Shown here: positions 22,299-30,614 of the stretch, piece after piece | How the letters are laid out: every line of letters starts with the position of its first letter | How positions within the stretch are numbered: position 1 is the stretch's first letter | From: an uncultured Lachnospiraceae bacterium | GTDB taxonomy: Bacteria > Bacillota > Clostridia > Lachnospirales > Lachnospiraceae | Assembly: GCA_902489645.1 (NCBI GenBank) | Contig: CABUAW010000013.1 | Location: 1 to 48,312, forward strand | DNA length: 48,312 nt | Direction of reading: 5' to 3' | Notes under the pieces: model-generated | Seen by the model: only the letters and a program-made list of their open reading frames with translations | Told to the model about the DNA's origin: nothing | Database searches by the model: none | Position numbers and translations under genes: made by a program

Positions 22299-23239
22299 AA
22301 AATTTCTTCCTTTCGCGGCATCACGCGCAAAGCGCCCTTCCGCGTCGTAATGATTGAAGCCGCCGCATTGGCAAAACGGAGCATTTCGCCCAGCTCGTTT
22401 TCGTTATATTCTTTCCATCCATGAGTTAAAATATAATGGAGGATGCAGGCGCAGAACGTATCTCCCGCGCCTGTTGTTTCAATCGTGTGTTTCTGACTGT
22501 AGGCCGCCTTAAAAACACAGAAATTATTGGTATAAGCACGGCTGCCCTCTTTTCCGAGAGACAGCAAAATCAAAGGAATATGGAATCTATGCTGAAGCAT
22601 GTCAATTCCTTCGTCAAAATCCTCAAGCCCTGTCAGCCACTGGATTTCATTATCTGATATTTTCAAAATATGGCAATGTTCCATACCGTACAAAATCTCT
22701 CTCCTGGCATCCGAAAGTTTTGGCCAGAGAGGCTCTCTCAAATTGGGGTCAAAGGAGAGCAAAGCCCCGGATTTTTCCGCAATTTTAATGGCTTTACGGG
22801 TCGCTCTGCGGCAGACTTCGTCCGTCATGGATAAGGAACCGAAATGAAAAATCTTACTGGAGGCAATCAAATCTTCATCGATATCCGCCTCGGAGAGCAT
22901 CATATCGGCCCCGGGATTGCGGTAAAAGGAAAATTCCCTGTCGCCGTCGGCCAGCGTATGAACAAAGGCCAGCGTCGTATGCACGTGTTCATCCCTTTTC
23001 AGCCCCCGCGTGTCAATCCCCACTTCATTAAGGGCCGCCTCGAGCTGGTCGCCGAACATATCCCTTCCTATTTTTCCGATAAAAGCGGTTTTATGTTCAA
23101 GCCGGTTCAACATGGCCAGCACATTGCACGGAGCGCCGCCCGGATTGGCCTCCAACACCGGATTTCCCTGGGCGCTGGTTCCGTTTTCCGTAAAATCAAT
23201 CAATAATTCACCTAAAGCTGTCACATCATAGGGTTTCAT
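22283..23239 (-). CDS. PfkB-family sugar kinase, probable fructokinase
   Basis: A 318-residue ribokinase-fold kinase. The N-terminal motif is NPGGAPCNVLAMLNRL and the C-terminal signature is ETTGAGDTFCACIL with the catalytic Asp in GAGD. FRNPGADMML is typical of fructokinases. It would phosphorylate fructose released by the neighbouring sucrose-cleaving enzyme to fructose-6-phosphate. The ATG at 23239 has GGGAGGGG upstream and touches the stop of the amylosucrase-like gene, so they are coupled. ADP-forming transfer from ATP is expected. Confidence 0.8.
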   Translation of the reverse strand: MKPYDVTALGELLIDFTENGTSAQGNPVLEANPGGAPCNVLAMLNRLEHKTAFIGKIGRDMFGDQLEAALNEVGIDTRGLKRDEHVHTTLAFVHTLADGDREFSFYRNPGADMMLSEADIDEDLIASSKIFHFGSLSMTDEVCRRATRKAIKIAEKSGALLSFDPNLREPLWPKLSDARREILYGMEHCHILKISDNEIQWLTGLEDFDEGIDMLQHRFHIPLILLSLGKEGSRAYTNNFCVFKAAYSQKHTIETTGAGDTFCACILHYILTHGWKEYNENELGEMLRFANAAASIITTRKGALRVMPRKEEILCLCD

Positions 23240-25110
23240 CAACTATCCCCTCCCGGTTCATTTTCTTTCTTTAAATAATAAAATCCACAGGCCGGAATAT
23301 TGACCCCGGAAGCCTCCATTGGCTGACCGGAAATCATATCCACGTAAGTTCCGTCGGTTTCATGAATCCAGGCCGTTTTATCATATTCGCTGAAATTAAA
23401 CAGACCGAGAATTTTTTCACCTTCGTAATACCTGCCAATACAAAGGACGCTCCGCTCCCATGTCTCAATCGTCCACGTATCCGCACTGGCCATAAATACT
23501 TTTTCGCTTTTACGGATTTTTTCCAGCCGGTCCAGCTGACTGAAAATTTTTCCGGCCACGGTCGACGCATCGTCAATCTGTCCGGCCGCCGCCCAGTCCA
23601 TAGTGCCCCGATGAATATAACGGGAATCCGCCGCCTTATGGGGGTTTTCTTTATAACTGTAATCATTTAACCGGCCAATCTCATCGCCGCCGTAAATAAC
23701 CGGAATCCCCGACTGCATGAACATATAGGCATGGAGCATCACATCCATCCGAATCGCCCGCTCCAAATCCGGTGAAGCGGCTTCCTCGCCCAGCTCGCAC
23801 AAGGCCTTCTCAATACCGCACATAGAAGCCGTCGTCCCGCAGAAACGGGCGTCCCCCGTCATCGGGTCCGCATTATAAAGCTCTCCCCGGCTGTTGCTTG
23901 CGCCGGCATACCCCTGAAAGTAATCATTTAAATACGCTTTGTGGGAACGCTCGCCAATGCCTTCCCGCATCAGCGTCCCATAATCCAGGCCCCAGCCGAT
24001 ATCATCGTGACAGCGCAGATAATTGAGAAATACATATTCCTTTGGCAGCCGGTTGACAATATCCAGCTGCTGCTTTAAAAGCCGCACATCCCGTGTGGCC
24101 ACCGTATGCCAGGTCGTGGCCATTGTGGTCACATTATAGAGCATATGACATTCCGGTTTTTCCACCGTTCCAAAATATGGAACCACCTTTTCCGGCTCCA
24201 TAACAACCTCCCCGAGAAGTAAAATTCCCGGACATACAATTTCACCAATCATGCGCATCATACGGACAATGGTATGCACCTTCGGAAGATTCCGGCACTG
24301 TGTGTACAACTCCTTCCAGATATAAGGCACCGCATCGATACGGATGATATCAATTCCCCTGTTTGCCAAAAACAGGAAGTTATACATCATCTCATTAAAA
24401 ACCCTCGGGTTTCTGTAATTTAAATCCCACTGGTACGGATAAAACGTGGTCATGACATGCTTCTTCACATCCGGAAGCCAGGTGAAATTCCCCGGAGCCG
24501 TCGTCGGGAACACCTGGGGCACCGTACTTTCATAAATGGCCGGTACCGTAAAATCGTCAAAAAAGAAATACCTGTTCTGATATTCCGTATCTCCCTGACG
24601 GGCTTTCTTCGCCCACTCGTGGTCCTCCGACGTATGATTCATGACAAAATCCATGCAGACATTCATTTTCTTTTCATGGCAGGCCGCCGTCAGGTGTTCC
24701 AGGTCCGCCATCGTACCGAGCCTTTCCTGAACCTTTCTGAAATCGGCCACCGCATAGCCGCCGTCGGAACGGCCTTCCACCGTATCCAGAAACGGCATCA
24801 GATGGATATAATTGACATTACACTTTTCAAGGTAATCCAGTTTACTCTGAACCCCTTTTAAATTTCCCGCAAAATTATCTATATAAAACATCATGCCGAG
24901 CATGTCATTTTTCTTGTACCAGTCCGGCTGTGCCTCTCTTTCCAAATCCAAAATCTTTAAATCTTCATTTCTTTCTTTATAAAAACGGCGCATCGAATCA
25001 CATAATTCACCGAACATCGCATCATTGCCGTAAAGCTCCATATACAGCCATTTTAATTCATCCAAATGACGGCAGAATCTTTTCTCAAACACATTCGTCC
25101 TCTTGTTCAT
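23239..25110 (-). CDS. Amylosucrase-like GH13 enzyme
   Basis: A 623-residue GH13 protein. Landmarks follow amylosucrase (GH13_4): HLMPFLDTVEGRSDGGYAVA, DFVMNHTSEDH, GIDIIRIDAVPYIW with the nucleophile Asp, LLGEVVMEPEKVVPYFG with the acid/base Glu, and YLRCHDDIGWG. The SDGGYAV and HDDIGW blocks separate it from ordinary amylases and from sucrose phosphorylase. Amylosucrase splits sucrose, transfers glucose to a glucan and releases fructose, without phosphate. The next gene is a fructokinase. A hydrolytic sucrose role is also possible in a catabolic locus. Length is normal for the family. Confidence 0.78.
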   Translation of the reverse strand: MNKRTNVFEKRFCRHLDELKWLYMELYGNDAMFGELCDSMRRFYKERNEDLKILDLEREAQPDWYKKNDMLGMMFYIDNFAGNLKGVQSKLDYLEKCNVNYIHLMPFLDTVEGRSDGGYAVADFRKVQERLGTMADLEHLTAACHEKKMNVCMDFVMNHTSEDHEWAKKARQGDTEYQNRYFFFDDFTVPAIYESTVPQVFPTTAPGNFTWLPDVKKHVMTTFYPYQWDLNYRNPRVFNEMMYNFLFLANRGIDIIRIDAVPYIWKELYTQCRNLPKVHTIVRMMRMIGEIVCPGILLLGEVVMEPEKVVPYFGTVEKPECHMLYNVTTMATTWHTVATRDVRLLKQQLDIVNRLPKEYVFLNYLRCHDDIGWGLDYGTLMREGIGERSHKAYLNDYFQGYAGASNSRGELYNADPMTGDARFCGTTASMCGIEKALCELGEEAASPDLERAIRMDVMLHAYMFMQSGIPVIYGGDEIGRLNDYSYKENPHKAADSRYIHRGTMDWAAAGQIDDASTVAGKIFSQLDRLEKIRKSEKVFMASADTWTIETWERSVLCIGRYYEGEKILGLFNFSEYDKTAWIHETDGTYVDMISGQPMEASGVNIPACGFYYLKKENEPGGDS

Positions 25111-25125
25111 AATTCATCCTTCCAT

Positions 25126-25160
25126 AAAGGAAGCCAGACCAAGCAGGCCCGGCTTCCTTT
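25126..25160 (-). terminator. Hairpin between msmK-like and amylosucrase-like genes
   Basis: AAAGGAAGCC and GGCTTCCTTT form a perfect 10-bp stem with a 15-base loop. On the minus strand it ends in TTTATGG, a weak T-run. It may partly terminate or protect mRNA at this point of the operon. Confidence 0.45.
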
Positions 25161-25164
25161 AACC

Positions 25165-26253
25165 TTACTGGCAGATAACCACTTCTGTTTCTTTATCAAA
25201 AACATGAATTTTATTTGTATCGAATACGACAGGAACATCATCCTCAGCCTTTACGGAAACATTGGCAGGAACACGGGCTACCAGCTTCTGGCCGTTGGCT
25301 TTCAGATACAGATAAATTTCAGAACCCATAAGCTCTGTCATATCTACGTGCGTATCAATATTGGATGCGGAAGTGCCTGCTTCTCCAATATGAATATCTT
25401 CCGGACGAATACCCATCACAACTTCTTTACCCACATAGGCAAGCAATTCTTTATGCTTCATCGGAATACGGCTGCTTCCATAGACAAGCACCACGCCGTC
25501 GCCCTCTTTTTCCACTTTAACATTCAGGAAATTCATCTGCGGAGAACCGATAAATCCGGCGACAAACATATTGCAAGGATAATTGTAAAGGTTCTGCGGT
25601 GTGTCTACCTGCTGAATAAATCCGTCCTTCATAACAACAATCCGGTCGCCCATGGTCATCGCTTCCGTCTGGTCATGGGTAACGTAAACGAAGGTTGTCT
25701 GTAAACGTTTGTGAAGCGCTGCAATCTGGCTTCGCATTTCTGTACGGAGTTTTGCATCCAGGTTGGATAATGGTTCGTCAAGGAGGAAAACTTCCGGGTC
25801 ACGGACCATGGCACGTCCAAGGGCAACACGCTGACGCTGGCCGCCGGACAAAGCTCTCGGCTTACGGTCAAGATAGGGTTCAAGTCCGAGGATTTTTGCC
25901 GCCTCATTGACCTTCTGGTCAATTTCCGCCTGAGGGACCTTACTCAATTCCAGCGCAAAGGCCATATTTTTCCGGACAGTCATATGCGGATACAGAGCAT
26001 AGTTCTGGAATACCATTGCGATATTACGTTCCTTCGGGGATACATCGTTGACAACGCGGTCGCCGATAATCAGCTCGCCCTTGGATACGCTTTCCAGACC
26101 TGCAATCATACGAAGTGTTGTGGACTTTCCGCAGCCGGAAGGACCAACCAGAACAACAAATTCTTTATCCTTGATTTCAAGATTTAAATTCGGAACAACA
26201 GTTACACCATTATCATATGTTTTTTCTACGTTTTTAAAAGTAATACTTGCCAT
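25165..26253 (-). CDS. Sugar ABC transporter ATPase (MsmK/UgpC type)
   Basis: A 362-residue ATPase of the CUT1 sugar family. Walker A is GPSGCGKST, the signature is LSGGQRQRVALGRAMVRDPE, Walker B is FLLDEPLSNLDA, and the H-loop is in YVTHDQTEAMT. A C-terminal TOBE/OB regulatory domain follows (VVMGIRPEDIHIGE). One such ATPase often serves several sugar importers in Firmicutes. Here it is in the same operon as a binding protein and two permeases and most likely powers them. AGGAGG lies nine bases before the ATG. Confidence 0.9.
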   Translation of the reverse strand: MASITFKNVEKTYDNGVTVVPNLNLEIKDKEFVVLVGPSGCGKSTTLRMIAGLESVSKGELIIGDRVVNDVSPKERNIAMVFQNYALYPHMTVRKNMAFALELSKVPQAEIDQKVNEAAKILGLEPYLDRKPRALSGGQRQRVALGRAMVRDPEVFLLDEPLSNLDAKLRTEMRSQIAALHKRLQTTFVYVTHDQTEAMTMGDRIVVMKDGFIQQVDTPQNLYNYPCNMFVAGFIGSPQMNFLNVKVEKEGDGVVLVYGSSRIPMKHKELLAYVGKEVVMGIRPEDIHIGEAGTSASNIDTHVDMTELMGSEIYLYLKANGQKLVARVPANVSVKAEDDVPVVFDTNKIHVFDKETEVVICQ

Positions 26254-26283
26254 GATACATACCTCCTATTATCATCCTATTTA

Positions 26284-27771
26284 TTAAAGTGTCTCTACAA
26301 ATCTCATAAAGGCTTTCCGGCCTTCTTCCGTACATTTATAAACGCCGGCATCTTCCAGCACATGGGTAAAGACGATGCCCACTTCTTTTTGAAGAATTTC
26401 TTTAATATTCTCCCGGTCAATCCGTTCATATTTCGGAAGGAATTCCGCCGCCCAGGCGGCATGCTTCTCAATCCGTTCATCGGAAGCTATATCTTTTCCC
26501 TCCAGAATGTATTCTTCCAGAAGCTCTAATTCTTCTTTTAATCTTGACGGAAGTACCGCCAGACCCATGACCTCAATCAAGCCGATATTTTCTTTTTTAA
26601 TGTGATGGTACCGGGCGTGCGGGTGGTAAACCCCCAACGGATGTTCCTCCGTCGTTATATTGTTTCTCAGTGTCAAATCCAGTTCAAAAAACGCTCCCCG
26701 TTTCCGCGCTATCGGCGTAATCGTATTGTGAGGTTCCCCGTCGGTTTCAGCATAAATAAATGCTTTCTCATCCGTATACTGCCGCCACGCGTCAAGGACA
26801 TGTACCGCAAGCTCAATCAGCCGTTTTTCATCTTTATGGCGAATCCGAAGTACGGATAAGGGCCATTTGACAATTCCGGCTTCCACATCCTCAAATCCCG
26901 GGATGGCCACCATCCGCTCCATCGGCGCCTTCGCCATAGCGAAGGTATAATTGCCGCCCTGAAAATGGTCATGGCTTAAAATCGAGCCGCCAACAATGGG
27001 AAGGTCCGCATTGGAACCGATAAAGTAGTGGGGAAACAGTTTGATAAAATCAAAAAGCTTCACAAAGGTCTCTCTGTCTATCTTCATCGGCGTATGTTTT
27101 TGGTTAAACACAATACAGTGTTCATTATAATAAACATAAGGTGAATACTGAAATCCCCAGGGACTGTGGTTTATCGTCAACGGGATAATCCGGTGATTTT
27201 CCCTGGCCGGGTAATCTACCCTGCCTGCATAGCCTTCATTTTCCGCACAGAGCTGGCATTTCGGATAGCTCACCGATTTTGCATTTTTTGCTGCCGCAAT
27301 GGCCTTCGGGTCCTTTTCCGGCTTTGACAGATTAATCGTGATATCGATATCTCCGTAATCACTTGAGACAATCCATTTTCTGTCTTTTTTGATACGATAA
27401 CGCCGGATGTAATCACTGTCCTGGCTGAACCGGTAAAAATAATCCGTCGCTTCCTCCGGGCTTTTTTCATACCGTTTCCAGAATTCGTGCTGCACCTGGG
27501 CCGGACGGGGCATAAGACAGTTCATCAATTTTGCATCAAATAAATCCCGATAGACAATGCTGTCTTTGATAATTCCCCGGCGGACGGCCTCATCGAGAAG
27601 CGCTTTCAGTATGGCTTCCAAGTCCTCCGGCCGGCTGTCCCCCGGCGCTTTATAATCATCTTCTTTAAACAGCTCCAAAAGAAGATTGATTGTATAATTC
27701 TTTTCACATTCCGGCGTCAGCCCGGTATCTATGCCGTACCTCACCAGCCGGTCAATATTTTCGCTCAACAT
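26284..27771 (-). CDS. galT: UDP-glucose-hexose-1-phosphate uridylyltransferase (Firmicutes type)
   Basis: A 495-residue GalT of the Firmicutes class, longer than the enterobacterial form. It begins MLSENIDRLVRYGIDTGLTP. NHSPWGFQYSPYVYYNEHC and LSHDHFQGGNYTFAM contain the nucleotide-transfer region (HDHFQGG); CQLCAENEGY may be a structural metal site. It converts galactose-1-phosphate and UDP-glucose to glucose-1-phosphate and UDP-galactose. The ATG at 27771 has GGGGGA eight bases upstream; the reading frame runs further upstream into galK without a better start. galE is not in the window. Confidence 0.9.
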   Translation of the reverse strand: MLSENIDRLVRYGIDTGLTPECEKNYTINLLLELFKEDDYKAPGDSRPEDLEAILKALLDEAVRRGIIKDSIVYRDLFDAKLMNCLMPRPAQVQHEFWKRYEKSPEEATDYFYRFSQDSDYIRRYRIKKDRKWIVSSDYGDIDITINLSKPEKDPKAIAAAKNAKSVSYPKCQLCAENEGYAGRVDYPARENHRIIPLTINHSPWGFQYSPYVYYNEHCIVFNQKHTPMKIDRETFVKLFDFIKLFPHYFIGSNADLPIVGGSILSHDHFQGGNYTFAMAKAPMERMVAIPGFEDVEAGIVKWPLSVLRIRHKDEKRLIELAVHVLDAWRQYTDEKAFIYAETDGEPHNTITPIARKRGAFFELDLTLRNNITTEEHPLGVYHPHARYHHIKKENIGLIEVMGLAVLPSRLKEELELLEEYILEGKDIASDERIEKHAAWAAEFLPKYERIDRENIKEILQKEVGIVFTHVLEDAGVYKCTEEGRKAFMRFVETL

Positions 27772-27805
27772 ATCCAAATCCCCCGCATCCGTTCCGAAAT
27801 CCCGT

Positions 27806-28978
27806 TTATGAAAGCCGGTGAGCGCCCTCGCCCACATCAACCACATAAAACTCTGCCGCATGACCGGTCTGTTCCTGATACCCCCGGCCTACGGCCTCTA
27901 TAAAGCCGTCCAACGCATCCTTTTTTACAATGCTGACCGTACAGCCGCCGAAGCCGCCGCCCGTCATACGGGAACCGATGACTCCCGGAACCTGCCACGC
28001 AAGATTCACAAGAATATCGATTTCTTCGCAGGAGACTTCATAATCATCCCTAAGAGATATATGAGAATCATTCATATATTTTCCGAAGGCTTCCAAATCG
28101 TTTTCTTTCAAGGCGTGATAGGCTTTGATTGTCCTCTGGTTTTCATAGACCGCATGCTTTGCCCGTTTCCGGCAAACCGGATTCTCAATGGCCATCTTAT
28201 GCGCCTCAAAGGCTTCCTCCGTCAAATCGCCGAGGCTCCCAATATCGACAACCTTCTGTAAATCCTTCAGGGCCTGTTCACTTTCGTTTCTGCGGTCATT
28301 ATAGGCAGAACCGACCAGGCTGTGTTTTACTTTACTATTGGTAATGACAATCCGGGCATCCGGCAGCACCACTGGGGCATATTCAAAGGCCAGCGTACTG
28401 GTATCCAAAAATATGGCCGCATCCTTTTTTCCCATGGCGCTGGCGAACTGGTCCATGATGCCGCAGTTCATGCCGTTAAACCGATTCTCCGAATACTGGC
28501 CGATAATTGCCAAATCCTGACCCGTCAGCCCATCGATATCGTGGATATCCTTTAACATCAGCCCTGTCAAAATCTCCAGTGAAGCCGATGATGACAGCCC
28601 CGAACCGTTGGGAATATCTCCGTAGACAAGGAAGTCCACACCACATGGAAGTTTATAGCCGCGCTCTTCAAAGGCCCACATAACGCCCTTCGGGTAATTG
28701 CTCCATCCGGCTTCCTTCTCCGGCTTCAAATCGTCCAGAGACGATTCAAGGATTCCATCTTCGGAAAAATTCATTGAATAGAACCGAAGCTTTTTGTCCT
28801 CTCTTTTCCGGGCCAGCCCGTAGGTTCCAATCGTCAGCGCACATGGAAAAACATGTCCGCCGTTGTAATCCGTATGTTCTCCGATGAGATTCACTCTTCC
28901 CGGCGCAAAATAAGCTCTGATTTCACCACCGGCTCCGAACAATTCTTCAAACTTTTCATTTAATGCTTTTTTCATCAT
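27806..28978 (-). CDS. galK: Galactokinase
   Basis: A 390-residue GHMP-family kinase. The galactokinase signature is GRVNLIGEHTDYNGGHVFPC near residue 27; the ATP loop is DIPNGSGLSSSASLEI; the last motif is SRMTGGGFGGCTVSI. It makes galactose-1-phosphate, the GalT substrate, from galactose released by the alpha-galactosidase. The start overlaps the previous stop as TGATG, with GGGGG upstream; two adjacent ATG codons are possible. Gene order galK-galT inside the oligosaccharide locus supports a Leloir role. Confidence 0.93.
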   Translation of the reverse strand: MMKKALNEKFEELFGAGGEIRAYFAPGRVNLIGEHTDYNGGHVFPCALTIGTYGLARKREDKKLRFYSMNFSEDGILESSLDDLKPEKEAGWSNYPKGVMWAFEERGYKLPCGVDFLVYGDIPNGSGLSSSASLEILTGLMLKDIHDIDGLTGQDLAIIGQYSENRFNGMNCGIMDQFASAMGKKDAAIFLDTSTLAFEYAPVVLPDARIVITNSKVKHSLVGSAYNDRRNESEQALKDLQKVVDIGSLGDLTEEAFEAHKMAIENPVCRKRAKHAVYENQRTIKAYHALKENDLEAFGKYMNDSHISLRDDYEVSCEEIDILVNLAWQVPGVIGSRMTGGGFGGCTVSIVKKDALDGFIEAVGRGYQEQTGHAAEFYVVDVGEGAHRLS

Positions 28979-30609
28979 CAGGCCCCCATATTGTCTGGTA
29001 AAACATTGTAAATTCTGGCTTCATAAGGCCGGAAAATATCCGGTTCCTCAACAGTGCCGTAATTTCCAATCAAAAGCTCCATATCCGCCCAATCCGGCTT
29101 TAACGGACATTCCACCGTGCGGCCGAAAAAATTACAAATCACGAGCAGCCGGCTATCGGCATTTTCCCGCTGATAAGCGAAGAAATTCGCGTCTGTCTCA
29201 AGCAGCATCTGAAATGTACCGTTCACAAATACATCTCTGGTTTTCCGAAGCCGGATTAATTTCCGGTAGCAGGCAAAGACCGAATTTTCATCGTCAACCT
29301 GGCTTTCGGCGTTAATCTCCTTATAGTTTGGATTCACCCGAATCCACGGTATTCCGTCCGTAAAACCTGCGTTTTCGGAAGCGTCCCACTGCATCGGCGT
29401 CCGGGCGTTGTCCCTGCCTTTTGCGTGAATCGAGGCCATAATCGCTTCTGCTTCATACCCCTTCTCAAGGCGTTCCCGGTACATATTTCGTGTTTCAATA
29501 TCTCTGTAATCCTCGATGGCATAGGAGGCATTGGTCATTCCCAGCTCTTCCCCTTGATAGATATAAGGCGTTCCCTGCATGCCATGCAGCAGAATTGCCA
29601 GCATTTTCGCAGATTCTACCCGGTATTCCTTATCATTTCCCCAGCGGGATACGATACGGGGCAGGTCGTGATTATTCCAGAAAAGACTGTTCCAACCACA
29701 GCCGGCCAGTTCGCTCTGCCATCGATTCATTATTTCTTTTAATTTCAGGAAAGGCAATGGGGCCAAATCCCATTTTTCTTTTCCTTCTTCCTGGTCCAGT
29801 ACGATATGCTCAAATTGAAAAACCATGGAAAATTCACTGTCATCCGGATTGCTGTAAAGCTTCGCCTGCGCCGGCGTTGCGCTCCAGGCCTCTCCAACCG
29901 TTATTAAATCCTTTCCCTGGAAGGTTTCTCTGCTCATTTCCCGGATAAACGCATGAAGCTTCGGCCCATTGGCCGTGATTTTCTTATCCGGTTCCTTTGC
30001 TATCTGGTCAATCACATCCAGGCGGAAACCGCCCACTCCTTTTTCAATCCACCAGTGAATCATATCGTATATTTCCCGGCGTACCTTCGGATTCTCCCAG
30101 TTCAAATCCGGTTGTTTCACGGAAAACTGATGAAAATAATACTGCCTTATCCCGGGAACCCATTCCCAGGCGGAGCCTCCAAAGCAGGCCCGCATATCAT
30201 TCGGCGGCTGCCCCTCTTCGCCGTCCCTCCAGATATAATAATCATGGTAAGGATTTTCACGGCTCTTTTTCGCCTCCTGAAACCAATGGTGTTCATCGGA
30301 AGAATGATTCAGCACCAAATCCATAATAATGCGTATATGATGTTTTTTTGCTTCCCGGATTAGGCGTTCCATATCGTCTATGCTTCCAAACATAGGGTCA
30401 ATATCCTGATAATCCGAAATGTCATAGCCATTATCATCCTGGGGCGATTTACATACCGGCGACAGCCAGATGGCGTCAATCCCCAGTTTTTCCAGATAAT
30501 CCAGCCGGCGGACAATACCGTTTAAATCTCCGATGCCGTCCCCGTTGCTGTCCTGATAGCTTCTTGGATATATCTGATAGATAACCGCTCTTTTCCACCA
30601 TTTTTCCAT
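28978..30609 (-). CDS. GH13_31 alpha-glucosidase (oligo-1,6-glucosidase type)
   Basis: A 543-residue intracellular glucosidase. GH13 regions are clear: MDLVLNHSSDEH, GVGGFRLDVIDQIAKEP with the nucleophile Asp, ITVGEAWSATPAQA with the acid/base Glu, and LFWNNHDLPRIVSRWG. QDSNGDGIGDLNGI is the usual GH13_31 calcium-type loop. Val right after the nucleophile (RLDV) is reported as a marker for alpha-1,6 specificity. It likely trims glucose from isomalto-type or glucosyl oligosaccharides. No signal peptide. It is in the middle of the raffinose-type operon, between the alpha-galactosidase and galK genes. Confidence 0.85.
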   Translation of the reverse strand: MEKWWKRAVIYQIYPRSYQDSNGDGIGDLNGIVRRLDYLEKLGIDAIWLSPVCKSPQDDNGYDISDYQDIDPMFGSIDDMERLIREAKKHHIRIIMDLVLNHSSDEHHWFQEAKKSRENPYHDYYIWRDGEEGQPPNDMRACFGGSAWEWVPGIRQYYFHQFSVKQPDLNWENPKVRREIYDMIHWWIEKGVGGFRLDVIDQIAKEPDKKITANGPKLHAFIREMSRETFQGKDLITVGEAWSATPAQAKLYSNPDDSEFSMVFQFEHIVLDQEEGKEKWDLAPLPFLKLKEIMNRWQSELAGCGWNSLFWNNHDLPRIVSRWGNDKEYRVESAKMLAILLHGMQGTPYIYQGEELGMTNASYAIEDYRDIETRNMYRERLEKGYEAEAIMASIHAKGRDNARTPMQWDASENAGFTDGIPWIRVNPNYKEINAESQVDDENSVFACYRKLIRLRKTRDVFVNGTFQMLLETDANFFAYQRENADSRLLVICNFFGRTVECPLKPDWADMELLIGNYGTVEEPDIFRPYEARIYNVLPDNMGA

Positions 30610-30614
30610 AAAGA